In this document: one piece after another, positions 31,430 through 43,859 of the stretch
Position numbering within the stretch: position 1 is the first letter of the stretch
Layout of the letters: every line of letters begins with the position of its first letter
NCBI GenBank assembly: GCA_013350335.1
Contig: CM023536.1
Span: 10,870,207 to 10,934,206, forward strand
Reading direction: 5' to 3'
Source: Chimonanthus salicifolius
Taxonomy: Eukaryota > Streptophyta > Magnoliopsida > Laurales > Calycanthaceae
DNA: 64,000 nt
Notes under the pieces: model-generated
Database searches by the model: none
The model's input: the letters and a program-made list of their open reading frames with translations, nothing else
Told to the model about the DNA's origin: nothing
Made by a program: the position numbers and the translations under genes

Positions 31430-33153
31430 TGGATGTATACAAGATAAAATCTTTAATGTTGGTAACACTTAAAAAAAAAATCTTAATTAGTTCAATTGGC
31501 ATAATTTTCAGTATTTTGATAAACATATAATTTTGATTTTGATGTGATGACTTTTTACATAAAAAAATGAGAGAAATGAAATATTTTTTTTTATACTATA
31601 AGTCTATAATATAAGCGGAAGACCTAACCAATTCAATTTTGTGATTTTGATTTTTGAGAAATGAAATAAAATTGCTTGCAAGTTATGGAGGAAAAAAGAG
31701 AGAAAACCTAAAACAAAATGAGAGAAATCTAAATATATTAAATTTGTGCGGACTTCAAAAAAATATTTATTAAATTTGTGCGATTTGGATTTTTCAAAAA
31801 ATGTATAAACTAAAACAAAAGAGTTTAAAAGTACAATTTACAACATGATGCCCTTTGACCAAGAATCGCAAAGAATAGAAAGGAAAGATGTGAAAAATAA
31901 AAGTAAGCTACAAAATGGAGCAGTCATATACACACCATTAAAGGTAACATAGAATGAACAATGGGGAAAAAGCAAAAGGATGAAAGGGAAAATGTAAAGG
32001 AAAGCTTTTTTCAAAAGAAACCAAACCAAACAAATCAATTCAAAACTCGAAAGATAGTTGAAAGCATTTGACACGGAGGGGGAAACACTCAATATGAAAG
32101 GGAAGGAATTCGAAATCAAATCACATAAAGTTTCCATCAACCAAATCCATCACAAAAAGGAAAACTTCTTTTGGAACCAACAAGCAAAAACAAAATGAAA
32201 TCATACCAAAATACTCCAATTCCATCTTATAAATAGAATTGATCCTCCAAAACCATCCTCATTTCAATCTCATAAGAAGCTAAGAGGCAAAGGCTAAAAA
32301 TCGCTTTACAATGTACCTAGGATTGGCAATTATGGTTCCAATCAGGAAACTTTCTGAAGGAGCTGCCCACTTGACACAAGATTTGATTGCATTAACACTT
32401 CTTAACAATGTCAGAATTTCATGATTAAAATAGAGAACTCTTAGGAAGCCAACTGGTGTCCCCAATCACCCAATCAATGGTCTCACCCCTCAACTCTTTC
32501 CTATGCTTCATATACCATGAGGAACTTTCTACAAACTTTATAAAGAAGAAATGAAAGAAGATATCTGATGTTCTAATTAGTCCCATTTAGAGGACTCAGA
32601 CATGGAATTGAGAGGGAAAGATCAAAAGAGAAATGGGTATGTGAGTCACAATCTTTGTTATAACTAGGCTGCATAATCAACTAAAACCAAATGAAATTGC
32701 TAAAGAGTCAGTTCCTGCAAAATTGTTTACAAGGCAGTAGAGCTCATATACAACCAAATGATGATTACTAGGAGAGAAATGTAAAACAGAAAAACAGGAC
32801 AGAGACAAGACCAAATGTCAACATGCAAGTGGAAGGGTCATATTATTCAGATTTAAACAATGTGATGACCAAAAAATAATGTCTGATGTAGCACAAGAAC
32901 AAATACAATGTAAAAGCCGTCAAAAGTCTTCTACTCCTCGGGTATTGGGGGAAGGGAGAAGAACAATGAATAAGAGAAAAATGTAATCCTCCATCTTCAT
33001 AGAAAGTAAGACTGTATAGAGAATCAGCTTATCCAATGGCATATACACAACTGACAAATCAAATTCATACGAAATCATGATTATCATCTTAACTGCATGG
33101 CAGGCGGTCACCATTTTCCACTAAATAATCAAACTCAGTCATCATCAGTAGGA
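31430..33153. repeat. 3' flank of paralogue B
   Basis: The segments at 31800-32280 and 32330-33153 are shared with copies C and D, and the latter also with A. A minus-strand frame in 31838-32140 recurs shortened in C and D; I take it as a by-product of duplicated AT-rich sequence. No independent gene is recognised. Confidence 0.55.
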
Positions 33154-34550
33154 TCATGGTCCATCAATCTCAAGAGGTTGATTGCCAACATCGAATTCAG
33201 AGTCTAACTCTAACCACTGCTCGTCAGAATCAAACATGATGTCCTCGCAGTATTCTTGAAAATCATCCAGTTTGTGTGGCCTTTGTTCACCACAAATTCC
33301 ATCTTCAACAATGTCCTCTAAACTGTAAGACTTCTGGTCATCACTTTCTACTGAACAATCAATTTCAGGCCTCTGCAGTCCAGACCCAATATCATCATCT
33401 AATGTTCTCAATAGGTCTTCAACGTCGAATCCGAAGTCCAAGTCTGTCCACATCAGGCTAAAACCACCATCGATATCATCATCTACCATGCCCATTATCT
33501 CTTCTACATCGACTGTGACATCCTCATGCCCGTCAGCAAGATAATCATCTATTGAAGCATCGACAACCAGCAAGCCTTTGATTGCCCCTTTCGCAGAAGT
33601 ATTCGGAACTTGTTTCTCAAAAGAGTCCATTTCATCATTTATCTTCCTCCTCTTCCTCTTTACAAGAAGTTCTGCACTGGAATTGCATCCATCATAGCTA
33701 CTTCGTGATCTTTTCTTCCTGTAAATTGGGTTAGATAATTTAGTACAAGAACAGATATGCAGATACAATAATTTCTAAATCAAAACAAAACAAGAATCAC
33801 ATCTTAGAAATAAAATTTAAGGAGCTCAAAACAATAATGCCCTAAAGAACGGAGAAATACAATAAAGATGGAGAAGAAAAGAGGATGAAAGGGAAAAATG
33901 AAAGAAGGGAAGATGAAAGTACTGTCTGAGAAGAAGGGGGAAAAGAAGAAAAAGAGAATGGGGTATAAAGAAAATGAAAAATAAAGGGGGAAGAGGACGC
34001 CGTATGATAACAAGAACAAGAAAGAAAGAAAGTTAAAAAAAAAAACAGAAAAAGAAAAAGAAATTTAGAAAAGGGAGAAGAGTATACGCCAAACACAAAG
34101 AAAAAGAAGAAAGAAGACGAAAATGGGGAATAGAAGAAGAAATAAAGAAAAAGAAAAGAGAATATACCCGTGGTCGCCGCGAAGAGAAGGGCTACGACGA
34201 TGGCCAACGCAAGGATTAGGGCTGCAACGCTGTCCGCAGCAAGGAGAAGGGCTGCAACTGTGGCCGCTGAAAGGATTAGGGCTGCGACGCTGGCCGCTGT
34301 AAGAATTAGGGCTGCGACGCTGGCCGCCGCAAGGATTAGGGCTGCGACGATGGCCGCTGCAAGGATTAGGGCTGCGACGCTGGCCGCCGCATGGAGAAGG
34401 TCTGCGACACTGGCCGCCGCATGGAGAAGGGCTCCGACACTGGCCGCCGCATGAAGAAGGGCTGACAAGATGGGCGTCGCAAGGAGAAGGGCTGAGACGA
34501 TGGTCGCCGAAAGGAGAAGGAGAAGGGCAAGGGCTGGGGCGAGTTATCAT
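33154..34550 (-). CDS. Paralogue B: same family, frameshifted C-terminus
   Basis: Exon 1 is 34550-34168 and exon 2 is 33718-33154, with the same donor (CACGG/GTATAT), acceptor (TTTACAG/GAAGAA) and phase as copy A; 315 residues. The start is MITRPSPCPSP, because the earlier Met of the other copies is Thr/Asn here. About twelve ten-residue repeats are present, some worn (SPNSYSGQRR, SPNPFSGHSC). The basic stretch KKRSR...KRKRRK and the first two acidic motifs (VDVEEIMGMVDDD, FDVEDLLRTLDDD) are intact. A 4-bp insertion near 33178-33182 (GGTTGATTGCC against GGTCGCC in A) shifts the frame, so the third motif reads FDVGNQPLEIDGP and the protein ends early. It is either a recently damaged copy or one with an altered tail. 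Family function is unknown. Confidence 0.6.
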
Positions 34551-34657
34551 TGCATTCGTATTCGACTTCAACGGGTCGATGAAGAGAGATTTCCGACAAC
34601 GAAGTGCAGAGACTGAGACAGACACGAGAAACGAGGAAGAATGAAAAGTGGGTCCTA

Positions 34658-34664
34658 TTTTATA
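34658..34664 (-). promoter_or_regulatory. TATA box, paralogue B
   Basis: CCCTATAAAATAGG (minus) is at the equivalent position to the other copies. Only one upstream CAAGTGG(A/G)CCC segment remains (near 34704), and it reads GTGGACCC, so the site II-like words of A, C and D are lost. Confidence 0.55.
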
Positions 34665-34799
34665 GGGATCTACCGTCGCCGTCATACGACCTTGCTATTT
34701 TATACAAGTGGACCCTTTCAATAAATATTTGACACCAATTAAATATTTATTATTGAACTAATAATTTCAAATTCATCTCAATGCAGTAAGATGAGATTT

Positions 34800-36590
34800 G
34801 ACTCTCCAAATTAAAATAATGGAGACACGCATGAAAAAGGAGTTAAGATATTAGTTTTGAACTAAAATATTAAGATTTAAAATTAAATTAAAATATGATT
34901 AAAAATCTAAAATTTGATATTTTGTATTGTGCTTGACCCTCTAATTCCAATGACTTAAATCGAAATTAAGATCTATATTTATTCAAAGTGAGGCCAAATA
35001 AAAATAGTTCATGATCCTCTTGTAAGGAACATGCATTTATTTCTTGGATATCGAATTTGAAATTCCAACGGCTATGAATCATGGTCGGTAATAAAAATAG
35101 ACGATCTTATTTATGAATCATTTTATATATACAACTACTGTTGTTTTTTCTATATCATTTGTTATCTTTAGATTCCTTTTTGGAATGGTTTATCCAACTT
35201 AATTGAATCATCAAATAGAGTGTTGATAGATTTGAATGGAGATGTCTGATTGACTTAGTTTGTAGGGTATTTATGTGATTTATTTTTTACTTTTTTTCCT
35301 CTAAAAATTAATGGAAGTTGAGTTTTCTACGACAATTCCTATTTTAGTGTTTCTTGTAGAAAAATTAATGAAATAATATACAAATATTTATGAAATTAAA
35401 TGAAGATCCTCTAATGTGATTAATATAATTTTTAAAGTATGTGTGATTTTTCTAATATTTCAATATTTTTATAAAATTAAGATTTTTGATGACAAAACAT
35501 TTACAAATTGTAATAGAAGGTATATGTTATTATCAAATATTAGAGTACATGAATTTTACAGCATTCCTCATATTGGTTCCTATTTAAAAAAAAAATTAAA
35601 ATTTTAAGGCATACTTTATTCATATCAAAATTTTGATTCTTAACAATATAGTAACGTGGACGGCTACTGTTGTTCCACTTGACCACTAGTGCTCACTGTT
35701 TTACTTCTGATTTTTATTCATATCAAAATAATAGAAAATACTTTGGTTTACACTCGTTCTTCTATTAATTTATTTAAAGACAAATATCTACAGAATGCTC
35801 CTTTAATTTTAATTTATTTTAGGCGTCATTCACTTTCAACTAAACTCCAATCTTATATAACATAAATCTTCATGTGTTTTAAAGTCATGCTTAAATTTAT
35901 GTAAGATAAAAAAGTTCTCAATAGACAAGTTTAGATAACTTTCATTTACTAAATTCATTCATGTTAAATAAACAAGGTTAGATCATCTCAACGGTAACCC
36001 AAAGATAGTGAGAATTTGAGCTCAGGGGTTTAAGAAATGATCTATATATGTATCATCGTGATGGCTAGTTATCCTAACACAGGCAAAATTTATCATGAGA
36101 CATAAGATTGAGTAAAATTTTTATTTAATTTTTAACGGTATACCGCTCATCAAGTATCAGTATACCGATAACATGCTATTCTGCATATCAGTACACTAGT
36201 ACTTGATGAGTGGTAAACCGATAGAGATAAAATGAGAATTTCACTCTTTTCCATGTCTCCTAACTAATTTTATCCGTGTTAAGATGGGCATCATTAATGA
36301 TATGTGTTAATCCTTGATAGACGTCAATGCGTGTGAGGTGCAGATTTTTTACAGTATGGCGTCTTATGATTGATAACCCCTATTGTTGTGATGAGTTTTG
36401 ATGAGCATGCGTTTCTAGAATATTATCCGCGTGTGTGAGTATGATATATGTATGCTATTGTTCTCTTCAATGGGCATATGTAGCACACATCTATCTCTTG
36501 CTTATATTTTTTTTATTAAAGTTTGCTAAGATATATCTAGATTTTCTTAAAAACTGCTATCATCAAATGGATGGTTCTCTATTAAATAAT
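34800..36590. repeat. 5' flank of paralogue B and duplicated block
   Basis: 34830-34990 matches the flank of D. 35000-35640 is AT-rich with no match noticed and no gene. 35640-36050 is the block that starts with a tRNA-Gly remnant (35655-35698: GGCTACTGTTGTTCCACTTG...) and continues through CACTCGTTCTTCTATTAATT. Confidence 0.55.
36063..36290. mobile_element. MITE with TATCCTAACAC ends
   Basis: The left side, GGCTAGTTATCCTAACACAGG, pairs with the inverted right side GCCCATCTTAACACGGATAAAATT. The interior has an imperfect palindrome around GGTATACCG and TACTTGATGAG. Paralogous blocks near 12885 and 45495 pass straight from TGTATCTTCTCAT to TTAGTGATATGTG without it. The target duplication is degraded. 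The ends resemble those of the element at 55567. Confidence 0.6.
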
Positions 36591-36594
36591 TCAC

Positions 36595-36925
36595 ATGTTC
36601 ATGGAAATTGATCACTATAGTGAGGAATAATAGGGCGTTCCATTCATGAAAAGAGGTGTCTTTCACGGTCCGAAATCGGCAAATGGGGTGGTTGATTTTT
36701 TCCGCTAAAAATGGGATGGATTTTACTATGACTGGAGTGTTTCACATTTGATAGAATTTAAGAGGAGTTTTTACTCTATTTCATAAGTGTTCAGTGATAT
36801 GATTTACCTTTTTCTTTATTCGGCATCCCACGGGTCCATACATTTTGGACCCAATGACGCCTTTTCATGTACAATTCTTCCTTTCTAATATAATTTATAC
36901 TATTTATTACTGCTTAAAAAAAAAA
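36595..36925 (+). pseudogene. LINE 3' remnant, third copy
   Basis: It begins inside the RNase H region (GGAAATTGATCACTATAGTG) after a deletion, keeps the GGGGTGGTTGATTTTTTCCG (NGVVDF) part, and ends ATTACTGCTTAAAAAAAAAAAAAAA at 36907-36930. It is non-coding through stops and deletions. Confidence 0.65.
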
Positions 36926-36930
36926 AAAAA

Positions 36931-37317
36931 CCTTAGAAACCAATAAAAGGAGAAATAAGACCTTTGGAATATCATTCCTGATTATTTATTGAAGCATGAA
37001 AACTTCATAAAACGAGGATGGGAATTTTTCATCACAAACACCAATTTAATCTTGAAAAAGGGCTTCATCCTGTTTAATAAGGAATTAATCTGACCTAAAT
37101 AGGAACCTGATCAGAAAGGTCAGAATATTTTTATTTTGTTGAGAACATGAATGGAACAAATGATATGGTTTATGAATAAAATTGTTGTCTTCCAACAAAA
37201 AGAAAAGAAAAGAAAACACAATACTGTAGTTGAATTTAGCTCTTTCTGACATTCTCAATCAATTGATGTAATACACTGTGTGAGCCTTGTGTTGTGAAGG
37301 AGAGGGCATGTGGACAG
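36931..37317. repeat. Duplicated block before MITE
   Basis: This matches 14262-14485 and 9950-10080. No gene. It is cut at 37317 by the next element; its continuation GGAGAGAAATTCGCTA resumes at 37674. Confidence 0.6.
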
Positions 37318-37669
37318 GAGGGGTATAAATCTTGGCCATTATTTTGTGTATCGATCAAGATATTCAGATCTTCAAGGATCGAGATATCTCGGCCGATACG
37401 GCCAGATATAATAATTCGGCCGATTTCTTTTTTCTTTTTCTTAAAAAAAAAAGGAATATTGATTGTGGGCCTAGCCAATATTTGCCCATATCGGACGAAT
37501 ATCGGCCAATATTTGAAATATCGACCGATATTTATATTTTTTTTAATTTTTTTTTAAAAACAACCTTTTTTTAATGAATTTTTCAAAAAAAAAAAAAGCC
37601 ACTGAGATTTTTCAAAAAAAAATAATTGAGGAGAGAGAAAAAATCTCGACAAGGCCGATTTTTCAACCT
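37318..37669. mobile_element. MITE of the ATCGGCC family
   Basis: The interior carries ATCTCGGCCGATACGG, TCGGCCGATTTC and ATATCGGCCAATA with long A and T runs. The paralogue without it (46253-46270) reads GTGTGGACAGAGAGAAATTC. Here GACAG appears on both sides (37313-37317 and 37670-37674), a minimal duplication. The exact ends are uncertain by a few bases. Confidence 0.65.
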
Positions 37670-37674
37670 GACAG

Positions 37675-39350
37675 GGAGAGAAATTCGCTAAATCAATTAA
37701 TCAAACAAAAAAATTTACGAATAACCAATCTTTGTTATATATATATATATATCAATTAATTAGTTCACCACCTTTGTTTACGAGAGGACACTATTAATAA
37801 CTCTTTTATTTAAATGATAAAAATATCTTCAAAAATACATAAGTAAATCCTATACTAAATGTACTTTCAAAACTTTACAGTGCATTGTGTAGTTTTGTTG
37901 CTTCTAAAAAAATACATATACTATACCTATTTTATCACATTTTGACATATATTATTAAATTATGTATATTAAAATTTTGCTTTGATACCAATCAAAATTT
38001 AACTATATCTTCCAATATATGAATTCTTGAGCAAAACCAACATTTTTGTCTTTTAGAGATTAAAAAACTTTGAAGAAACAATAAAATTAAATTAAAAAAA
38101 AAACCAAAATGAATGACATTTTGGCTCTTTTTAGCCAAAATAAAGTATTTCTGTAATGTTTCTGCAATTTTTCTTTTTTTGATATTTTACAATATTTTCA
38201 TGTCAAAAATGCCTAGATCAGAAAAATGATGAGAAATTTCAAATTTAAATCAAAAAACATTCTTAGATATAACTTAAATTTTCTTAGTCGGAATTCATCC
38301 TTTTGCATTATTATTTTTTATTTTTAATGACGAAGAAGTTTGAGACTCCATCTCTCACCGAGGTAAAATTTTGAATCTACATATCCCCTCACAAGCCACG
38401 AGCAGCATTAAGTGACTATGAGACTGGAACATGACCTCTACTTCCAAAGCCACCTGTCTGCCAGTTGAGCTTTCCCAAGTAAGGTATTGCATCATCATCT
38501 TTAAATAAGCTTTTGGCAAAAGGACATGGAATTTTCATATTTTATAAGAGGACAAAAGTAATAATAGGAACGTTAGTGTTTTTCTTTTACTATAAAAATA
38601 TCGTGTTCTTATCACTATCTAACGACAAATGGGTGAAAGTAGAATTTCCTATATTTGAGCTTTGGTTGGATTAGCCTCCATTTACGTCATTTTAAAAAAT
38701 ATTAAATGTCAATTAATTTAATAGTTCAGTTCATCTAAGCTTCTAAATTAGACTGAAGAAGAAAATCTAACCCTTTCAAAACATGTTAGGCATGTTGTGG
38801 TTGATTTGATCTTTAGGCACCTTACTTAATGTAATTAATGTAATTTGAAGCTCATTCCAATTTGTGTTTTTTTCTTCTAAGAATTGAAATTAAAATGATT
38901 AATTTGGTCAAATTATCAGCATGTCAATAACATCTAATAATAAGTTCCAAAAAGTAAAATTCAATTCAAAACTTCTAAAAAAGTAAAAGTAGAAATATTT
39001 ACATATTCATTACATATATATTTACTCAAAATATAATCATTATAGAAAACCAACCTTATGTCTATGTTAATTTTGATCTTCGAGGGACGATGTGATGATT
39101 CTTACATAAAAAATGAAAATAAAAACTAAAACAGAAAAATTGAGAAATTGAGTCTAATTGTTTTTTATATTATAACATAAGCTGAAGACAATTCAATTTT
39201 GTGATTTTTTGAGAAATGACATAAAATTGATTGTAAGTTACTGAGGTAAAAAGAGAGAAAACTCAAAAAAATGGAAAAAATAAAAAATTAAATAATATTA
39301 AATTTGTGCGATTTTTATTTTTGAGAAATGTTTATAGGGTTGAAAAATAA
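37675..39350. repeat. Duplicated block (also at 23980 and 47630)
   Basis: No gene. 37805-38720 matches 23985-24930 and contains the type 3 SINE. 39060-39350 is a diverged copy of the AATTTTGATCTT.GAGGGA block. Confidence 0.6.
38315..38486 (-). mobile_element. tRNA-derived SINE, type 3 (second copy)
   Basis: This is the same insertion as 24517-24701, with TTGCATTATTAT and TTGCATCATCAT as flanks. The A box is partly lost (GGGAAAGCTCAACTGGCAG). Confidence 0.65.
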
Positions 39351-40512
39351 CAATTTTGAATATGTATATGTATAAGTTAATATTGAATGAAAATGGGTCT
39401 CATTCAAAAGTTTAACATTAGCTCCCTTGTTATTACTAAAAGGAAAAAATATCTAACAATATTAAAAAATCAAAAATATTCTTTTTGAAAATTAAAAATT
39501 CAAAAATAATTTCAAATTGTTAAAATTGTAAGAGCTTAAAAAATATGGTTTTTAAAATTAAATCACATGATTGTTACATAGTTCCATATTTATGTTAAAA
39601 TCTTCAATGCACCATCAAATGGAATGAAAACATTAACATTTGGAGAGCCTAAAATCTATGGGTTCTACGATTTGATTGTTGTGATTCTTTTCTGAGTATC
39701 ATCGTATAGGTGAAAGTTGGGCTTCACATAAAATGTAAGAGTTAACAAATAAAAAATAATTTAAAGTCATAAAAATGTAAAGAGTTAAAAGAATACGACC
39801 TCTAATTGGATTGAAGTGATATTATTTTGGTCACATATTTAAATAGAGACTTTTTAAAAAAAATTAAGGTGTGGGAAACTCAGACACATTTCTATACTAA
39901 AACCCCCATAGATGAACCCACTACCCCTACCTTAAAGCACACCAAAGTTAAAATACGATTTGATTGTTAGGTATACTGGATAATTCGAAGTGGCCCTTTC
40001 TATTCGAGTTGTAATGAAATTATATCGAGTTGAAAAAGTCAGCTGAACTCTTGGACTAAAAAAATTATATAAAATTTATTGACCTAATTTAAAATTTTAT
40101 CGTATTGAATCAATCCAGATTGACTCGCTCAAATTTTCGAGTTTTTAAAGTGTAACTCAATTATTCTTTGGTAAAAAAGTGACATTTGGACAAATTATTT
40201 TTAATTAAGTCTATTACCTATTGGTTAGTTAGTTATGTGGTATGACAAATTGGATATTGAAAACCACCATAGATCCAGCTTTAATTATGGCCATCGCTTT
40301 ACTGCATGAGTAAATGATGATAAATGACTATATACAAGAAATCTGATGGTAATGCCATTAGAATCTTCATATTCATTATTTATTTTAAAAGTCTCATATT
40401 TTAAAATCTTCTGTATCATTGTAATGTAATAATTTTTTCCAATAAAAATTCATAAATGTTTGTTAAAAACTTCAAATACATAAATTATGAATTAAGTGAA
40501 GTTTGTAGTAAG
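39351..40512. repeat. Duplicated block (also at 29260 and 48370)
   Basis: No gene. It is very close to 48370-49456, including the stretch from GTGACATTTGGACAAA to AATTATGAATTAAGTG. Confidence 0.65.
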
Positions 40513-40616
40513 TTTTTTTTTTTTTTTTTGATTTACGTGTGGAAAACGTCATAAACAATTCTACTAAAATCTCGATGAGCCCACTACCCATAGGACACAC
40601 CAATGTTAGGCCATGG
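40513..40616 (-). mobile_element. Type 2 SINE, truncated by deletion
   Basis: It is the same insertion as 31291 and 49457, with a T16 tail, but it stops at GTTAGGCCATGGA and continues AGAAAAAAGAGATAAAATC, equivalent to position ~49890 in the D unit. About 300 bp including the tRNA-like head and one target repeat are gone. Confidence 0.65.
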
Positions 40617-42111
40617 AAGAAAAAAGAGATAAAATCTAAAACAAAACGAGAGAAATCTAAATATATTAACTTTATGCGGACTTCAAAAAAAAATTTATTA
40701 AATTTGTGCGATTGGGATTTTTCAAAAAATGTATAAACTAAAAGAAAAAAGTTTAAAAATACAATTTACAACATGATGCCCTTTGACCAAGAATTACAAA
40801 GAATAGAAAGGAAAGATGTGAAAAATAAAAGTAAGCTACAAAATGGAGCAGTCATATAAACACCATTAAAGGTAACATAGAATGAACAATGGGGGAAAAA
40901 GCAAAAGGATGAAAGGGAAAATGAAAAGGAAAGCTTTTTTCAAAAGAAACCAAACCAAACAAAACAATTCAAAACTCGAAAGATAGTTGAAAGCATTTGA
41001 CACACAGGGGAAAACACTCAATATGAAAGGGAAGGAATTCGAAATCAAATCACATAAAGTTTCCATCAACCAAATCCATCACAAAAAGGAAAACTTCTTT
41101 TGAACCCAACAAGCAAAAACAAAATGAAATCATACCAAAATACTCCAATTCCATCTTATAAATAGAATTGATCCTCCAAAACCATCCTCATTTCAATCTC
41201 ATAAGAAGCTAAGAGGCAAAGGCTAAAAATCACTTTACAATGTACCTAGGATTGGCAATTATGGTTCCAATCAGGAAACTTTCTGAAGGAGCTGCCCACT
41301 TGACACAAGATTTGATTGCATTAACACTTATTAACAATGTCAGAGTTTCATGATTAAAATAGAGAACTCTTAGGAAGCCAACTGGTGTCCCCAATCACCC
41401 AATCAATGGTCTCACCCCTCAACTCTTTCCTGAGCTTCATATACCATGAGGAACTTTCTACAAACTTTATAAAGAAGAAATGAAAGAAGATATCTGATGT
41501 TCTAATTACTCCCATTTAGAGGACTCAGACATGGAATTGAGAGGGAAAGATCAAAAGAGAACTGGGTATGTGAGTCACAAGTATACTTGTTAAAAATGCA
41601 ATGAAAATAAATGTAAAACCAACTAAACCAAATGAAATTACTAGAGAGTCAGTTCGTGCACAATTGTTTAGTAACTCCTACATCATTACTGAGCTTGAAA
41701 CTTACAAGGCAGTAGAGCTCCAATACAACCAAATGATGATTACTAGGAGAGAAATGTAAAACAGAAAAACAGAACAGAGACAAGAACAAATGACAACATG
41801 GAAGTGGAAGGGTCATATTATTCAGATTTAAACAATGTGATGACCAAAAAATAATGTGTCTGATGTAGCACAAGAACAAATACAATGTAAAAGCCGTCAA
41901 AAGTCTTCTACTCCTCGGGTATTGGGGGAAGGGAGAAGAACAATGAATAAGAGAAAAATGTAATCCTCCATCTTCATAGAAAGTAAGACTGTATAGAGAA
42001 TCAGCTTATCCAATGGCATATACACAACTGACAAATCAAATTCATATGAAATCATGATTATCCTCTTAACTGCATGGCAGCCGGTCACCATTTTCCACTA
42101 AATAATCAAAC
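40617..42111. repeat. 3' flank of paralogue C
   Basis: No separate gene. 41520-42111 is almost identical to 50410-51012 (one difference noticed: AGAACTGGG against AGAAATGGG), marking C and D as the youngest pair. Confidence 0.65.
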
Positions 42112-43552
42112 TCAGTCCTCATCAGTAGGATCATGGTCCTTCAATCTCAAGAGGTCGTCAACATCGAATTCAGAGTCTACCTCTAACCACTGCTCTTCAG
42201 AATCAAACATGATGTCCTCGCAGTATTCTCGAAAATCATCCACCAACAATTCCAGTTTGTGTGGCCTTTGTTCACCATAAATTCCATCTTCAACAATGTC
42301 CTCTAAACTGTAAGACTTCTGGTCATCACTTTCCACTGAACAATCTATTTCAGGCCTCTGCAGTCCAGACCCAATATCATCATCTAATGTTCTCAATAGG
42401 TCTTCAACATCGAATCCCAAGTCCAAGTCTGTCCACATCAGTCTAAAACCACCATCGATATCATCATCTACCATGCCCATTACCTCTTCTACATCGACTG
42501 TGACATCCTCATGCCCATCAGCAAGATAATCATCTATTGAAGCTTCGACAACCAGCAAGCCTTTGATTGCCCCTTTCGCAGAAGTATTGGAAACTTGTTT
42601 CTCAAAAGAGTCCATTTCATCATTTATCTTCCTCCTCTTACTCTTTACAAGAAGTTCTGAACTGGAATTGCATCGATCATAGCTACTTCGTGATCTTTTC
42701 TTCCTGTAAATTGGGTTAGACAATTTAGTACAACAACAGATATGCAGATACAATAATTTCTAAATCAAGACAAAACAAGAATCACATCTTAGAAATAAAA
42801 TTTAAGGAGCTCAAAAGAATAATGCCCTAAAGAACGGAGAAATACAATAAAGAGGAGAAGAAAAGAGGATGAAAGAGAAAAATGAAAGAAGGGAAGATGC
42901 AAGAAGAACTGTCTGAGAAGAAGGGGGAAAAGAAGAAAAAGAGAATGGGGTATAAAGAAAATGAAAAATAAAGGGGGAAGAGGACGCCGTATGATAACAA
43001 GAAGAAGAAAGAAAGAAAGTTAAAAAAAAAAAAGAAATTTAGAAAAGGGAGAAAAGGATACGTCTAACACAACGAAAAAAGAAGAAAGAAGAAGAAAATG
43101 AAAATGGGGAAGAGAAGAAGAAATAAAGAAAAAGAAAAAGAAAAGAGAATATACCCGTGGTCGCCGCGAAGAGAAGGGCTGCGACGGTGGCCGCTGCGAA
43201 GAGAAGGGCTGTAACGATGGCCAGCGCAAGGATTAGGGCTGCGACGCTGGCCGCCGCAAGGAGAAGGCTTGCGAAGCTGTCCGCCGCAAGGAGAAGGGCT
43301 GAGACGCTGGCCGCCGCAAGGATTAGGGCTGCGACGCTGTCCTCCGCAAGGATTAGGGCTGCGACGCTGACCGCCGCATAGAGAAGGGCTGCGACGCTGG
43401 CCGCCGCATGGAGAAGGACTGACACGATGGCCGTCGCAAGGAGAAGGGCTGAGACGATGGCCGTCGCAAGGAGAAGGGCTGAGACGATGGCCACCGCAAG
43501 GAGAAGGAGGAGAAGAAGGAGAAGGGCGGGGACGAGACATCATTGAATTCAT
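42112..43552 (-). CDS. Paralogue C: SPSPCGG-repeat, acidic, probably nuclear protein (2 exons)
   Basis: Exon 1 is 43552-43155 and exon 2 is 42703-42112, with conserved GG/GTATAT donor and ACAG/GAAGAA acceptor; 329 residues, the longest of the four. The start is MNSMMSRPRPSPSS. Twelve repeat units follow, most reading SP(S/N)PCGGQRR. The basic region is KKRSR...KSKRRK, one basic residue fewer than in A or D. All three acidic motifs are present (VDVEEVMGMVDDD, FDVEDLLRTLDDD, FDVDDLLRLKDHD). A 12-bp in-frame insertion shared with D adds ELLV before DDFREYC. Six substitutions separate exon 2 of C from D, all in its first 50 codons; the remainder is identical. Confidence 0.7.
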
Positions 43553-43647
43553 ATGCGACTTCAACTGGTCGATGAAGAGAGATTTCCGACGTTGAAGTGA
43601 GATTTCCGACAACGAAGTGCAGAGACTAGAGCTTAGAGTGGGCCCTA

Positions 43648-43654
43648 CTTTATA
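43648..43654 (-). promoter_or_regulatory. TATA box, paralogue C
   Basis: CCCTATAAAGTAGGGCCC (minus) is about 95 bp upstream of the start. Two GTGGGCCC words lie upstream near 43698 and 43730. The leader is shorter than in A and has a local duplication of GAGATTTCCGAC. Confidence 0.6.
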
Positions 43655-43859
43655 GGGATCTGCCTTCGCCGTCATACGACCTTGCTATTTTACGCAAGTG
43701 GGCCCTTCAAATATGAATTTTACACAAGTGGGCCCTTTCAGCTAATATTTGACACCCATTAAATATTCATCATTGAGCTAATAATGTCAAATTTCAAATT
43801 CATCTCAAAGCAGTAAGGTGAGATTTGACTCTCTAAATTAAAATAATGGAGAGGAAAAA

